A stretch of DNA of 42,083 nucleotides from Pseudomonadota bacterium (GCA_023433445.1 JAEZCS010000246.1:1-42083); one strand, 5' to 3'. Counted from the stretch's first letter, positions 1 to 8,783 are shown. The notes: a model not told the origin generated them from the sequence alone. Made by a program: numbers and translations.

Positions 1-1976
1 CGCTGGCGGTAATGTTCCTCCAGTTCCTTGCCGGAGTCGATGCCATGCGCGCCAGCCCGTTCCTTGCGCCAGTCGCCGTCCCAGATCTTGCTGCCCTTGA
101 TGACAGCGTCCGGGTTCACCGTGTTGACGCGGATGCCGAAGGGCGCACCCTCCAGCGCCAGGCAGCGCGCCAGATGGTTGGCGGCAGCCTTGGCCGAAGC
201 ATAGGCCGACGCGTTGGTTGCAGCGGCAACGCCATTCTTCGATCCGATGAACACGATCGACGCGCCGCCCTGCTCCTTCATCCGCTTCATCAGCGGGAAG
301 GCAGCGCGAGCGGTGAGGAAGTAGCCCTCCGCCAGAACGTCGTAATTCTTGCGCCACAGCGCGACCGTGGTCTCCTCAATCGGAGCCGATGATGCGATAC
401 CCGCATTGGCAACCAGGATATCGAGACCACCGAACTCACGGGCGCAATCGTTGAACGCGGCCTGAACCTGCGCTTCGTCGGTGACGTCGCAGACGGCGGC
501 GCGGATCACATCCTTGCCGAACTGCTTGGCAAAGCCCGCGCGAACCTCTTCGATCGCATTAGCGTCACGGTCGGCCAGCATCACGCAAGCGCCATCGGCC
601 AGCAGCCGTGCGGCGGTCGCCGCACCGATGCCGCCCGCGCCGCCCGTCACCAGCGCAATCTTGCCGACCAGCGGCTTGGGCTTGGGCATGCGCTGGAGCT
701 TTGCTTCCTCCAACAGCCAATATTCGATGTCGAACGCTTCCTGCTCATCGAGCGCGATATAGCTGCCGATCGCCTCGGCACCGCGCATCACGTTGATCGC
801 GTTGCCGTAGAATTCGCCAGCCAGACGCGCGGTGGTCTTGTCGCCGGCAAAGGTGATGCGGCCAACGCCCGGCACAAGGATGACGATCGGGTTCGCGTCA
901 CGCATGGCGGGCGAGTTGGACCGCTTGCAGCGCTCATAATAGGCGGCATACATGTCGCGATAGGCCGCGATTTGCTCAGCAAGATAGGCGTCATCCTGCA
1001 GCTTCGCGGGATCGAGCGGCAAAGGCGCGATCTTGGTGCGCAAGAAGTGGTCGGGGCAGGACGTGCCCAGCGCGGCCAGGCGCAGGAAGTCCGCCGAGCC
1101 CACAAACTCCAGAGCCTCTGCATCGTCGGAATAATGGCCGACCTTGGTGCGACCGCCGGTCATAAGGCCACGCAGGCGCGGCATGAGGTCAGCAGCGATT
1201 GCTGCCCGGTCAGAATTGGGCGCAACTGCCTGACCGCCGAAGGCGGGCTTTTGGGCCAGCTTTGCATTCAGATATTCAGCTGCGTCCGCGATCAGTTGAA
1301 CGGTGTGTTCGTAACAGGACTTGGCGGTGTCGGCCCAGCAGATGATGCCGTGACCCGCCAGCATGACGCCCTCTACGCCAGGATTGGCCTTCACGAAGTC
1401 ACGCAGTTGGACGCCGAGGGTATAGCCCGGGCGCTTCCACGGCAGCCAGCCGATCTTGCCGCCCCAAATTTCCTTCGTCGCGGCTTCGCCACCCGAAGAA
1501 GCGGCGAGCGCGATGATGGCGTCGGGGTGGACGTGATCGACATGTGCAAAAGGAAGTAGCGAATGCAGCGGCGTGTCGATCGAGGCGGCGCGGGGATTGA
1601 GGTTGAACGTGCAGTGGGGCAGGTAGCCGACCATCTTGTCGTCATCGTCGGGCCCAGCGTAATGCTTCTCAAGACCCAACAGCTTGTCCTGATACAGCGT
1701 TGAAAAGCCATCGATCTTCATCGAACCGATGTCGCCGCCCGAGCCCTTGACCCAGAGCACTTCCACCTTTTCACCGGTAAGCGGATCGGTTTCGACGATC
1801 TTCGCGGAGGTGTTGCCGCCGCCGAAATTGGTCACAGTCAGGTCCGAACCCAGCAGATTCGACCGGTACAGGAGCAGTTCGGCAGGGCTGAGAGTCGCAG
1901 CGACGCTGTCATCCCAGCGGCTGGAAGGAACGGCGAAAGGAAGCGCCGAGGTCGAGACTGGATTTTGCATGTTCAT
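1..1976 (-). CDS. rhaD: bifunctional rhamnulose-1-phosphate aldolase / short-chain (lactaldehyde) dehydrogenase, 3' end outside window
   Basis: The reverse strand is open from ATG 1976 to the left edge, about 658 codons; the family (class II aldolase fused to an SDR) is usually near 700 residues, so roughly 40 C-terminal residues are missing. The N-terminal half is the aldolase, with the metal-site region FAHVDHVHPDA. The C-terminal half is a Rossmann SDR with the nucleotide loop GGAGGIG and the YASAK active-site motif. In sphingomonads and rhizobia this fusion splits L-rhamnulose-1-phosphate into DHAP and L-lactaldehyde and oxidises the latter to L-lactate. ATG 1976 follows GGGAG at 4 nt; ATG 1970 is an alternative at 10 nt. 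It diverges from the kinase, lactate dehydrogenase and permease genes, which carry out neighbouring pathway steps. The family call is firm; the dehydrogenase substrate is inferred from the family and context. Confidence 0.93.
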   Translation of the reverse strand, partial: MNMQNPVSTSALPFAVPSSRWDDSVAATLSPAELLLYRSNLLGSDLTVTNFGGGNTSAKIVETDPLTGEKVEVLWVKGSGGDIGSMKIDGFSTLYQDKLLGLEKHYAGPDDDDKMVGYLPHCTFNLNPRAASIDTPLHSLLPFAHVDHVHPDAIIALAASSGGEAATKEIWGGKIGWLPWKRPGYTLGVQLRDFVKANPGVEGVMLAGHGIICWADTAKSCYEHTVQLIADAAEYLNAKLAQKPAFGGQAVAPNSDRAAIAADLMPRLRGLMTGGRTKVGHYSDDAEALEFVGSADFLRLAALGTSCPDHFLRTKIAPLPLDPAKLQDDAYLAEQIAAYRDMYAAYYERCKRSNSPAMRDANPIVILVPGVGRITFAGDKTTARLAGEFYGNAINVMRGAEAIGSYIALDEQEAFDIEYWLLEEAKLQRMPKPKPLVGKIALVTGGAGGIGAATAARLLADGACVMLADRDANAIEEVRAGFAKQFGKDVIRAAVCDVTDEAQVQAAFNDCAREFGGLDILVANAGIASSAPIEETTVALWRKNYDVLAEGYFLTARAAFPLMKRMKEQGGASIVFIGSKNGVAAATNASAYASAKAAANHLARCLALEGAPFGIRVNTVNPDAVIKGSKIWDGDWRKERAGAHGIDSGKELEEHYRQ

Positions 1977-2028
1977 GGCGCTCCCATTATCATTTGCGCT
2001 TTCCTCAATCAATCCTTTGCGTTAGTAA

Positions 2029-2047
2029 TCGATCAAATTCGATCAAA
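2029..2047. promoter_or_regulatory. tandem 9-bp repeat, candidate DeoR-type operator of the rhamnose genes
   Basis: TCGATCAAA occurs at 2029-2037 and again at 2039-2047, a 10-bp period (one helical turn), i.e. TTTGATCGA twice on the other strand. It sits in the only divergent gap of the rhamnose cluster, between the aldolase start (1976) and the kinase start (2066). DeoR-family repressors commonly bind tandem short direct repeats, and a DeoR gene closes the cluster. That this is its operator is inference. Confidence 0.5.
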
Positions 2048-2065
2048 CAAGATGAGAAAATTTGC

Positions 2066-3483
2066 ATGCGGGAGGACGAACTGAAGCTCGGCTTCGCCAT
2101 TATCGTCGATATCGGCAAAACGCTGAGCAAAGTGTCCCTATGGTCGCGAGACGGCCGGATTCTGGATCGTCAGGTCCGCCCGAATGAGGTGCGGACGCAA
2201 GACGGAATCCGCCGCCTCGACACGGACGGCATCGGCGAATGGCTCGTCGAATCACTCTCGCGCTATGCCTCCAGCAATGTGGAGGTCATCGTGCCGGTCG
2301 CCCATGGCGCGGGCGTCGTGGCCCTGAGCGATAATGGGCCGGCCTTCCCGCCGCTCGACTATGAACAGTCCGTTCCCGAAGAGATCATGGACGCCTATCG
2401 CAAGGAACGCGATGCGTTTGCGGTCACAGGCTCCCCTGCCCTGCCCGACGGCCTAAACATCGGGTCGCAGCTGTTCTGGCTTGACCGCCTCTACCCCGCC
2501 AAAATGCAAGCAGCCACCTTGCTGCCGTGGCACAATATTGGGGCTGGTTCCTGTCAGGCGCAGCTACCACGGAAGTCACGAGCCTTGGTTGCCATAGCGA
2601 TCTCTGGGCGCCGGATGCCGGGAACTTCTCCCCCTTGGCCGAGCGCATGGGTTGGGCCGGACGCTTTGCGCCGCTCGCAAAAGCCGCGGACCACATCGGC
2701 ACGCTGCGCCCAGAGGTTGCTGCCCAAACCGGCCTGTCCCCGGCTATCCGCGTTCTCGCGGGCCTGCATGATTCCAACGCTGCCCTGCTTGCAGCGCGAG
2801 GCTTCGACGAAATCGCCGAGAACGATTCCACCATCCTTTCCACAGGCACCTGGTTCATCGCCATGCGTCTGCCGCGTGAAGCGCTGGCGACGAGCAGCCT
2901 TTCCGAAGGACGTGACTGCCTGGTCAATGTCGACGCTTACGGCAGCCCCGTTCCGTCGGCCCGCTTCATGGGCGGCCGGGAAATCGAGACGGTGATCGAA
3001 TTTGACACGCGTCGCGTCGATATCAAGCCGGATCAGCCAGCTTTGATCGCAGCGGTGCCGGAAGTCCTGAACTCCGGGGCTATGCTGCTGCCGACGCTCG
3101 CACCCGGTTTTGGCCCCTACCCCGCCGGCGCGGGCCGTTGGACCGAGCGGCCTGAAGATTGGTATCAGCGGCGCGCGGCGGTCTGCCTTTACGCAGCGCT
3201 GGTCGCAGACACGATGCTGGACCTGATTGGTTCGCGCGATCGCCTGCTGGTCGAGGGGCGCTTCGCCGATGCCGAAGTGTTCGTCCGAGCGCTGGCATCC
3301 TTGCGCCCCGACATGGAGGTTTATACCGCCAACGCCCATAATGACGTGTCCTTCGGTGCGCTTCGCCTGATCGATCCGAGCCTGAAGCCGCAAGGATCGC
3401 TAAGCCGGGTAAAGCCGCTCGATCAGGATATTTCCTCCTACCGTTCCAGCTGGTTAGCTGGAATTGGTGAGCTAGTTTCTTAA
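2066..3483 (+). pseudogene. rhaK: L-rhamnulokinase (FGGY carbohydrate kinase), interrupted by a one-base deletion
   Basis: Two frames together encode one FGGY kinase of about 472 residues, the normal family length. The first part runs in frame from ATG 2066 (IIVDIGKTLSKVSLW, the phosphate-loop strand of sugar kinases) to LLPW at 2530. The second part resumes one frame over at 2533 (QYWGWFLSGAATTEVTSLG, then LAGLHDSNAALLAARG and STGTWFIAM). Only two bases (2531-2532) lie between the TGG and CAA codons where homologues have one full codon, so a single base is missing. Downstream conservation is intact, so the lesion is recent or a sequencing error. The product would phosphorylate L-rhamnulose. 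A CTG codon 5 nt after GGAGG (2071-2075) is an unlikely alternative start. Lactate dehydrogenase follows after 12 nt. Confidence 0.88.
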
Positions 3484-3495
3484 GGGGTTCCGCGC

Positions 3496-4647
3496 ATGCC
3501 GATAGCCAGCGTCGCTGATTTTCGGGAGGCCGCACGACGCCGCCTGCCCCGTTTCCTGTTCGAATATATCGACGGCGGCTCCTATGCCGAGGTGACGCTG
3601 CGCAAGAATGTCAGCGAGTTGAGTGATATCGCGCTGCGGCAGCGGGTATTGCGCGACGTATCAGCTCTGGACCTGACCACCGGACTGTTCGGTCAGAAGC
3701 AGGCGCTGCCGGTCGCGCTGGCCCCCATCGGACTGGCCGGGTTGAATGCGCGGCGCGGTGAGACGCAGGCGCTGCGCGCCGCTGAAGCCGCTGGCGTGCC
3801 GTTCACCCTCTCGACGGTCGGCGCCTGCTCGCTTGCCGAAGTCGCGCGTGCGTCGTCGCAGCCCTTCTGGTTCCAGCTTTACATGATCCGCGACCGCGCC
3901 TTCATGAAAGACCTGCTGGCACAGGCCGCCGCCGCCAATTGCTCCGCGCTCGTTTTCACGGTCGACATGCCCGTGCCGGGAACCCGCTATCGTGACTATC
4001 ATAGCGGTCTGGCGGGCGCGGATGGATTGAAGGGCGCGATCTGGCGCACCGCGCAAGCCGTGATGAAGCCGGGTTGGGCCTGGGACGTGGGCGTGCGTGG
4101 CCGACCGCACACATTGGGCAATGTCGCGCCGGTGTTGCAGGGCAAAACCGGGATCGAGGACTTCTTCGCCTGGATGCGCAACAATTTCGACCCGTCGATC
4201 AACTGGCGCGACCTGGATTTCATCCGATCAGAATGGAAGGGTCCGCTGATCATCAAGGGCCTGCTTGACCCCGAAGATGCGCGGGAAGCCGCTGCGCTGG
4301 GAGCGGACGGCATCGTCGTGTCCAATCATGGCGGGCGGCAGCTGGACGGCGTTCTGTCGACCGCGCGCGCCCTGCCCCCGATCGCGCAAGCGGTCGGCGA
4401 CAAGCTGACCGTGCTGGCCGACGGCGGCGTCCGTTCGGGCCTGGACGTCGTGCGCATGCTGGCGCTGGGCGCGAAGGGCGTGCTGCTCGGCCGCGCATGG
4501 GCCTATGCGCTGGGCGCGCAGGGGGAAGCGGGCGTCACGAAGATGCTGCAACTGATCGAAGCGGAGATGCGGGTGGCGATGGCGCTCACCGGCTGCTCCA
4601 CCATTGCCGACATAAACCAGAGCGTTCTGACTGGGAGGGACATGTAA
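3496..4647 (+). CDS. lldD: FMN-dependent L-lactate dehydrogenase (cytochrome type)
   Basis: A 383-residue alpha-hydroxy-acid dehydrogenase of full family length. Visible signatures are the N-terminal RLPRFLFEYIDGGSY, the FMN-site stretch LPVALAPIGLAGL, the substrate-loop region FTVDMPVPGTRYRDYH, Lys254 in LIIKGLLDPEDA and the catalytic base His278 in IVVSNHGGRQLDG. The enzyme oxidises L-lactate to pyruvate and passes electrons to the respiratory chain at the membrane. Here it would finish the rhamnose route by consuming the L-lactate made by the divergent aldolase/dehydrogenase. Start ATG 3496 follows AAGGGG at 3482-3487. It lies 12 nt after the kinase, and its TAA overlaps the permease ATG (TAATG), so the genes are probably co-transcribed. 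Confidence 0.93.
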   Translation: MPIASVADFREAARRRLPRFLFEYIDGGSYAEVTLRKNVSELSDIALRQRVLRDVSALDLTTGLFGQKQALPVALAPIGLAGLNARRGETQALRAAEAAGVPFTLSTVGACSLAEVARASSQPFWFQLYMIRDRAFMKDLLAQAAAANCSALVFTVDMPVPGTRYRDYHSGLAGADGLKGAIWRTAQAVMKPGWAWDVGVRGRPHTLGNVAPVLQGKTGIEDFFAWMRNNFDPSINWRDLDFIRSEWKGPLIIKGLLDPEDAREAAALGADGIVVSNHGGRQLDGVLSTARALPPIAQAVGDKLTVLADGGVRSGLDVVRMLALGAKGVLLGRAWAYALGAQGEAGVTKMLQLIEAEMRVAMALTGCSTIADINQSVLTGRDM

Positions 4648-5891
4648 TGAGTGCGGGAGCACAGAAGGATAACTGGCGCAACACGATCCTGGCGGGTCTG
4701 GCCAACTATATTGATGCCGGTTCGATCGTGGCTGGTTCTGCTGCCCTCGCCCTTTGGCAGGAAAGCTATGGACTGTCGAACGACTTCATCGGTCTGATCG
4801 GCGCATTCGGGCCGAACGCGATCGGCGCCGGTATCGGCGCCTATGTGGGCGGCCGGTTGTGCGACAAGCTGGGCCGCAAGAAGATCTATCAGTGGGACAT
4901 GCTGATTTATGCGATCGGCATGGCGATGCTGGTATTCGCTTTCGCACCGTGGATGATCGTAGTGGGCTTCATGATCGTGGGCGTGGCCGTGGGCGCGGAC
5001 ATTCCCGCATCCTGGTCACTGATCGCGGAGACGGCACCGGACGACCGGCGGGGCAAGCATAGCGGCGTGGCGCAGGTGCTTTGGTATCTGGGACCGGTGG
5101 TCGTGCTGCTGCTCAGCCTGGCGCTGACGAACCTGGGCGAATTGGGCGCGCGCATTGTCTTTGCCCATCTTATGCTGATCGCCCTTGGCCTGACCCTTCT
5201 GCGTTCGCGCATGAAGGAGTCGGAACGATGGGAAGCTTCGCAGGCCGAAGGCGTCACCAAGCTGCCATTGTCCACCCTGTTCCAGCCCAAATATCTGGGC
5301 TCGATCCTGGGTCTGGTCGGCATGTACGGATTCTGGAACCTGTGGGCGGGGACGAACGGCTTCTTCTTCCCCTACATCCTGCGCACAGTCGGCGCGGCGA
5401 CGCAGGCACAATCGGTGGCCATTCAGGCGCTGTCCTTCGCGATCGGCATGGCGTCGATCGCCTTTATCTTCATGCGTTATGCCGACAGGGTGAACCAGCG
5501 GATGCTGTTCGCTATCTCTGCCATCATCCAGGTGATCGGCATGGCGCTGCTGGCTGTGTTCCCGCTGACCATCCCCATCGCGCTGCTGCATGTGTTCCTG
5601 CTTCAGTTCGGCGCCGGCTTTGGTGCGCAGAGCTTCTTCCAGCTCTGGAGTGCGGAGATGTTCCCGACGGCGCTCCGTTCGACCGCGCAGGGCCTGTGCT
5701 TCGGCATCGTTCGGGTCTTCCTTGGCATATTCAGCTTCTTCGTCCCGATGCTGAGCGCTACGGGCTTCACGACACTGGCGTGGATTCTGACAGGCTTCCT
5801 CGTCATAAGCGGCGTCATCGGCACCCTTTGGGCGCCGCGCAACGAAGGCAAGTCGCTGGAACAGCTTGAGGCTGAACGAGCGACTGCCTGA
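4647..5891 (+). CDS. MFS transporter, probable L-rhamnose/rhamnoside permease
   Basis: A 414-residue, 12-helix major facilitator protein of the sugar-porter type. The loop 2-3 signature GRLCDKLGRKKIYQ and the later AEMFPTALRSTAQGLCFG motif are both present. The ATG at 4647 overlaps the lactate dehydrogenase stop codon (TAATG); longer in-frame upstream sequence lies inside that gene and is not used. Its place between rhamnose catabolic genes and the DeoR regulator makes it the likely uptake system for L-rhamnose or a closely related product. Substrate is inferred from position, not from diagnostic residues. Confidence 0.85.
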   Translation: MSAGAQKDNWRNTILAGLANYIDAGSIVAGSAALALWQESYGLSNDFIGLIGAFGPNAIGAGIGAYVGGRLCDKLGRKKIYQWDMLIYAIGMAMLVFAFAPWMIVVGFMIVGVAVGADIPASWSLIAETAPDDRRGKHSGVAQVLWYLGPVVVLLLSLALTNLGELGARIVFAHLMLIALGLTLLRSRMKESERWEASQAEGVTKLPLSTLFQPKYLGSILGLVGMYGFWNLWAGTNGFFFPYILRTVGAATQAQSVAIQALSFAIGMASIAFIFMRYADRVNQRMLFAISAIIQVIGMALLAVFPLTIPIALLHVFLLQFGAGFGAQSFFQLWSAEMFPTALRSTAQGLCFGIVRVFLGIFSFFVPMLSATGFTTLAWILTGFLVISGVIGTLWAPRNEGKSLEQLEAERATA

Positions 5892-5910
5892 TCAAGGGGG
5901 TTCGGGGACA

Positions 5911-6699
5911 ATGCACGCGGAGGAACGCGAAAGGCTGATCATCGAAGCAATGGGCCCGACCGGCTTCGTCAGCTATCGCGCGTTGGAATCGCGGCTTGCA
6001 GCGTCCCCGGCCACGATCCGCCGCGACCTGTCCCGACTGGAGGATGAAGGCGTCATCCACCGCGTTCGGGGCGGGGCGCGGCTGACCGAAAGCCATGGCG
6101 GCAAGCCGGATGGCGGCGCACGGCTGTCGGGCACGCCCTTTGCTCAGTCGATCACGGAAAATCTGGCGCAGAAGCGTTCGATCGGCCGGGCTGCTGCCGA
6201 GCTGTGCCAGCATGGCGAAGGCATCATGATCGATGGCGGCACGACCACATTGCAGATGTGCCCGCATATCGACGGGCTCGACCTGTCGGTGCTGACCAAT
6301 TCGCTGCACATCGCCAACGCGCTGCTGCCGCAGTCGGGAACGCAGATACTTCTTCCATCAGGCACGCTGTTCAGGGAGCAGAACATCATCCTGGCGCCTG
6401 CGGGCGAAGAGTCGATGCCGCGATTTCATGCGCCCAAGCTTTTCATGGGCGCGGCGGCGGTGGGACCGCAGGGCGTCATGCAGCAGGACGTCATCCTGGT
6501 CGCGGCAGAACGCCGCCTGATCGATCGGGCGGAGCAGGTGATATTGCTGGTCGACAGTTCCAAGTTCACATCTTCGTCAGGGGCAATCGTCTGCGGCCTG
6601 AACGAGGTGGATGTCGTCGTCACGGATCGCGGCGTTGAGCCGAGCGCGATCGCCATGCTGGAACATGCTGGCGCGAAGGTCATCATCGCCGACGCGTGA
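5911..6699 (+). CDS. DeoR/GlpR-family transcriptional regulator, probable rhamnose repressor
   Basis: A 262-residue protein with an N-terminal DeoR winged helix (about 5-57; VSYRALESRLAASPATIRRD, with RDLSRLEDEGVIHRVRGGA completing it) and a C-terminal sugar-phosphate-sensing DeoRC domain (IMIDGGTTTLQM; ILLVDSSKF; VVVTDRG). Start ATG 5911 follows GGGGA and lies 19 nt after the permease stop. DeoR proteins usually release DNA on binding a phosphorylated sugar; here rhamnulose-1-phosphate is plausible. The tandem repeat at 2029-2047 is the best operator candidate. If the kinase frameshift is real, the presumed inducer would not be made in this strain. Confidence 0.88.
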   Translation: MHAEERERLIIEAMGPTGFVSYRALESRLAASPATIRRDLSRLEDEGVIHRVRGGARLTESHGGKPDGGARLSGTPFAQSITENLAQKRSIGRAAAELCQHGEGIMIDGGTTTLQMCPHIDGLDLSVLTNSLHIANALLPQSGTQILLPSGTLFREQNIILAPAGEESMPRFHAPKLFMGAAAVGPQGVMQQDVILVAAERRLIDRAEQVILLVDSSKFTSSSGAIVCGLNEVDVVVTDRGVEPSAIAMLEHAGAKVIIADA

Positions 6700-6721
6700 C
6701 GGTGCGTTGGACTTAAAGTAA

Positions 6722-6775
6722 AGCGGGCGAAACTCCAGGGCGGCACCGCGATGCGGCCTTGGCGTTTCGCCCGCT
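6722..6775. terminator. long inverted repeat between convergent genes, probable bidirectional terminator
   Basis: AGCGGGCGAAAC (6722-6733) is the exact reverse complement of GTTTCGCCCGCT (6764-6775). The 30-nt interior can also pair in part (CCA/TGG and GGC/GCC). There is no U-tract on either strand. It lies 23 nt after the DeoR stop and 28 nt before the stop of the opposing small-protein gene, where a shared terminator is expected. Confidence 0.6.
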
Positions 6776-6803
6776 AAGCTGTTTCAAGGATTGTCAGCGA
6801 AGC

Positions 6804-7094
6804 TTAATCTTCGCCATTATCCTTCACGCCGACGGTCGGAACGTCGATCGTTTCCTTCTTCGTCCCTACGACGACAGCCTTTGAGTCGACATCGACCTTG
6901 GGAAGTTCGCCGCCCTGAACGCTGACTTCAGGCACATCGCCGCCACGCACATCGGCCTTCCAAAAGCCGGTAGCGAACAGAATGCCGACGACTGCCAGAA
7001 TCAGGATCAGGACGATCGCGAGCGTGCGCCCGCCGCGGCTTTTGTGAACGACTGTCCGGTCTCCAGTATAGGGATCTCTGTGAACTTCAGCCAT
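6804..7094 (-). CDS. small single-pass membrane protein, unknown function
   Basis: A 96-residue protein. The N-terminus is polar (MAEVHRDPYTGDRTVVHKS), followed by one transmembrane helix at about residues 25-45 (LAIVLILILAVVGILFATGF). The remainder is an acidic tail rich in Val and Asp, with repeated short patterns such as VPEVSVQGGELPKVDVD and IDVPTVGVKDNGED. The start is set at ATG 7094, 6 nt after AGGAGG; ATG 7100 directly abuts that sequence and is too close. A GGAAC-N16-TGTT promoter-like element lies immediately upstream (7121-7145, minus strand), suggesting envelope-stress or general-stress expression. I recognise no named family. Confidence 0.75.
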   Translation of the reverse strand: MAEVHRDPYTGDRTVVHKSRGGRTLAIVLILILAVVGILFATGFWKADVRGGDVPEVSVQGGELPKVDVDSKAVVVGTKKETIDVPTVGVKDNGED

Positions 7095-7120
7095 CTTCAT
7101 CCTCCTCTTGGTGGACATTG

Positions 7121-7145
7121 AACAGATGGAACTGCAGGTTGTTCC
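7121..7145 (-). promoter_or_regulatory. EcfG-type promoter candidate (TGTT variant) for the small membrane protein
   Basis: On the minus strand GGAAC (7145-7141) is followed after exactly 16 nt by TGTT (7124-7121). The alphaproteobacterial general-stress sigma factor EcfG recognises GGAAC-N16/17-CGTT, so one -10 base differs. Transcription would start about 20 nt before the ATG at 7094, just ahead of AGGAGG. Confidence 0.45.
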
Positions 7146-7164
7146 GTCACAGTATCAAAGGGTG

Positions 7165-7198
7165 GCGAGAGATCAGCCGGTACTTCCCGATCTCTCGC
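7165..7198 (-). terminator. probable terminator of the MHS-family transporter gene
   Basis: GCGAGAGATC (7165-7174) and GATCTCTCGC (7189-7198) form a perfect 10-bp stem with a 14-nt loop. It lies 19 nt beyond the stop of the minus-strand transporter gene and upstream of the promoter candidate for the next minus-strand gene. On the transcript it is followed by only a short U run (CCCUUU), so it is not a textbook intrinsic terminator. Confidence 0.6.
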
Positions 7199-7216
7199 AA
7201 TCTCTTCCCTGAGCAG

Positions 7217-8539
7217 TCAGGCTACTTTGTTGAGATCCACCCCACGCGTTTCGGGTGCTGCCGCCACGGCGATGAGGGTGACCAGCAGGCCGCCGATCAC
7301 ATAGGCGGCGACCATCCCCGTGCCGCCGGTCGCCTTGTACAGCGACAGGGCGATGATCGGAGCGAGTGAGCCCGCGACGATGGACGTCGCCTGATAGGCT
7401 ATGCTGGCGGCCGAATAGCGCAGGCGGGTGGGAAAGAGTTCGGTGATCATCGCGCCTTGCGGGGCGTACATGGCGCCGTGGGCCACCATCGCGACGGTTA
7501 TGGCTATGCCGACGCCCCAGACCGTGCCGCCATCAAGCAGCGTGAAGAAGACCAGGAACCAGGCGGCTACACATAATGCACCCGCGCCATAGACGAGCCT
7601 GCGCCCGACGCGGTCGGACAAGGCAGCGAACAGCGGCATGGTGAGACATTCCAGCGCGGAGCCGATCAGCACCGCGTTGAGGACCAGCGATCGGTCGCCG
7701 CCCTTGATCTCCGTCCAGTAGGTGATCGCGAAAGTGGCCGCGACATAATAGCAGATGTTCTCGCCGAAGCGGAGCCCGGCCCCGACGAGCAGAGCGCGGC
7801 CCTTGCGGCGGACCGCCTCGATGGCGGGAAAGCGCTCGACGCCCCCAGTGGCCGCTTCGCGCGCGAAGACCATGCTTTCGGACACGGCGCGGCGGAGCCA
7901 CCAGCCGACGAACACCAGCACGATCGATAGCAGGAAGGGTATGCGCCAGCCCCAGGCCATGAAGTCGGCTTCCGTCAGCAGGGCCGACGATAGCGCGAAC
8001 ACGGCGGCGGCGAGCAGATTGCCCGCAGGCGCGCCGACTTGCGGCCAGCTGGTCCAGAAGCCGCGTTGCGAAGCGGGCGCGACCTCCGCCACGATCAGGA
8101 CTGCGCCGCCCCACTCCCCACCCACGGCAAAGCCCTGGAGCAGGCGGAGCAGCACGAGCAGTATTGGCGCCCATGTGCCGATCTGCTGATAGGTTGGCAG
8201 CAGGCCGATGGCGGTCGTCGAGAAACCCATGGTGAGCAGGCTGATCATCAGCAACGTCTTGCGCCCGATGCGGTCCCCGAAATGGCCGAACACGATCCCG
8301 CCCAACGGCCGGGCGAGGAAGCCTAGCGCATAGGTCGAAAAGGCGAGCAAGGTCCCGGTCAACGGATCGAAGGACGGGAAGAACAGGCGGTTGAACACCA
8401 ATGCGGAAGCGACGCCGTAGATGAAAAAGTCGAACCATTCGATCATCGTGCCAATCAGGCTGGCGCCGACAACTGTCCTTAATTCCCGCTTGCTGACATT
8501 CGGACCTGCCATATCAGCGGCCTCCATCTGCGCGTGCAT
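7217..8539 (-). CDS. MFS transporter of the metabolite:H+ symporter (MHS) family
   Basis: A 440-residue, 12-helix transporter. It carries the MHS N-terminal signature GTMIEWFDFFIYGVASALVF, the loop 2-3 motif GGIVFGHFGDRIGRKTLL and LLRLLQGFAVGGEWGGAV, as in shikimate, alpha-ketoglutarate and citrate/proline-betaine symporters. Start ATG 8539 follows GGGGGAAGG; an internal ATG at 8512 is possible but has weaker context. A hairpin follows the stop. No catabolic genes adjoin it on the same strand, so the substrate (probably an organic acid or aromatic acid) cannot be read from context. Confidence 0.88.
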   Translation of the reverse strand: MHAQMEAADMAGPNVSKRELRTVVGASLIGTMIEWFDFFIYGVASALVFNRLFFPSFDPLTGTLLAFSTYALGFLARPLGGIVFGHFGDRIGRKTLLMISLLTMGFSTTAIGLLPTYQQIGTWAPILLVLLRLLQGFAVGGEWGGAVLIVAEVAPASQRGFWTSWPQVGAPAGNLLAAAVFALSSALLTEADFMAWGWRIPFLLSIVLVFVGWWLRRAVSESMVFAREAATGGVERFPAIEAVRRKGRALLVGAGLRFGENICYYVAATFAITYWTEIKGGDRSLVLNAVLIGSALECLTMPLFAALSDRVGRRLVYGAGALCVAAWFLVFFTLLDGGTVWGVGIAITVAMVAHGAMYAPQGAMITELFPTRLRYSAASIAYQATSIVAGSLAPIIALSLYKATGGTGMVAAYVIGGLLVTLIAVAAAPETRGVDLNKVA

Positions 8540-8632
8540 CGGTCCTTCCCCCTAATCCCAATTCGGGACCTGCATAGAGGTGATGCGCTTTCAGGAACAA
8601 GTGTGAGTTGGCAAAGCGGCGAACTTTGTTAG

Positions 8633-8657
8633 GGAACCATTCGCCGCGTCGGTCGTT
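8633..8657 (+). promoter_or_regulatory. EcfG-type general stress promoter upstream of the kinase/CheR operon
   Basis: GGAAC (8633-8637), 16 nt, then CGTT (8654-8657): a perfect match to the alphaproteobacterial EcfG promoter pattern. It lies in the 244-bp divergent gap between the MHS transporter and the hybrid kinase. Transcription would start near 8664, about 120 nt before ATG 8784 or 40 nt before ATG 8703. Confidence 0.75.
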
Positions 8658-8783
8658 GCAGCCCTTCAAGGCACGCCCGAGAACCCTTTTTCAGGGCTAT
8701 TCGTGCATGTTCGGCGATGGGTAAGAAGGGGGAAGTGGGCATCCTGTGGCGCCGACCGCGCGACAGGGGCTTTTTGTAAACGA

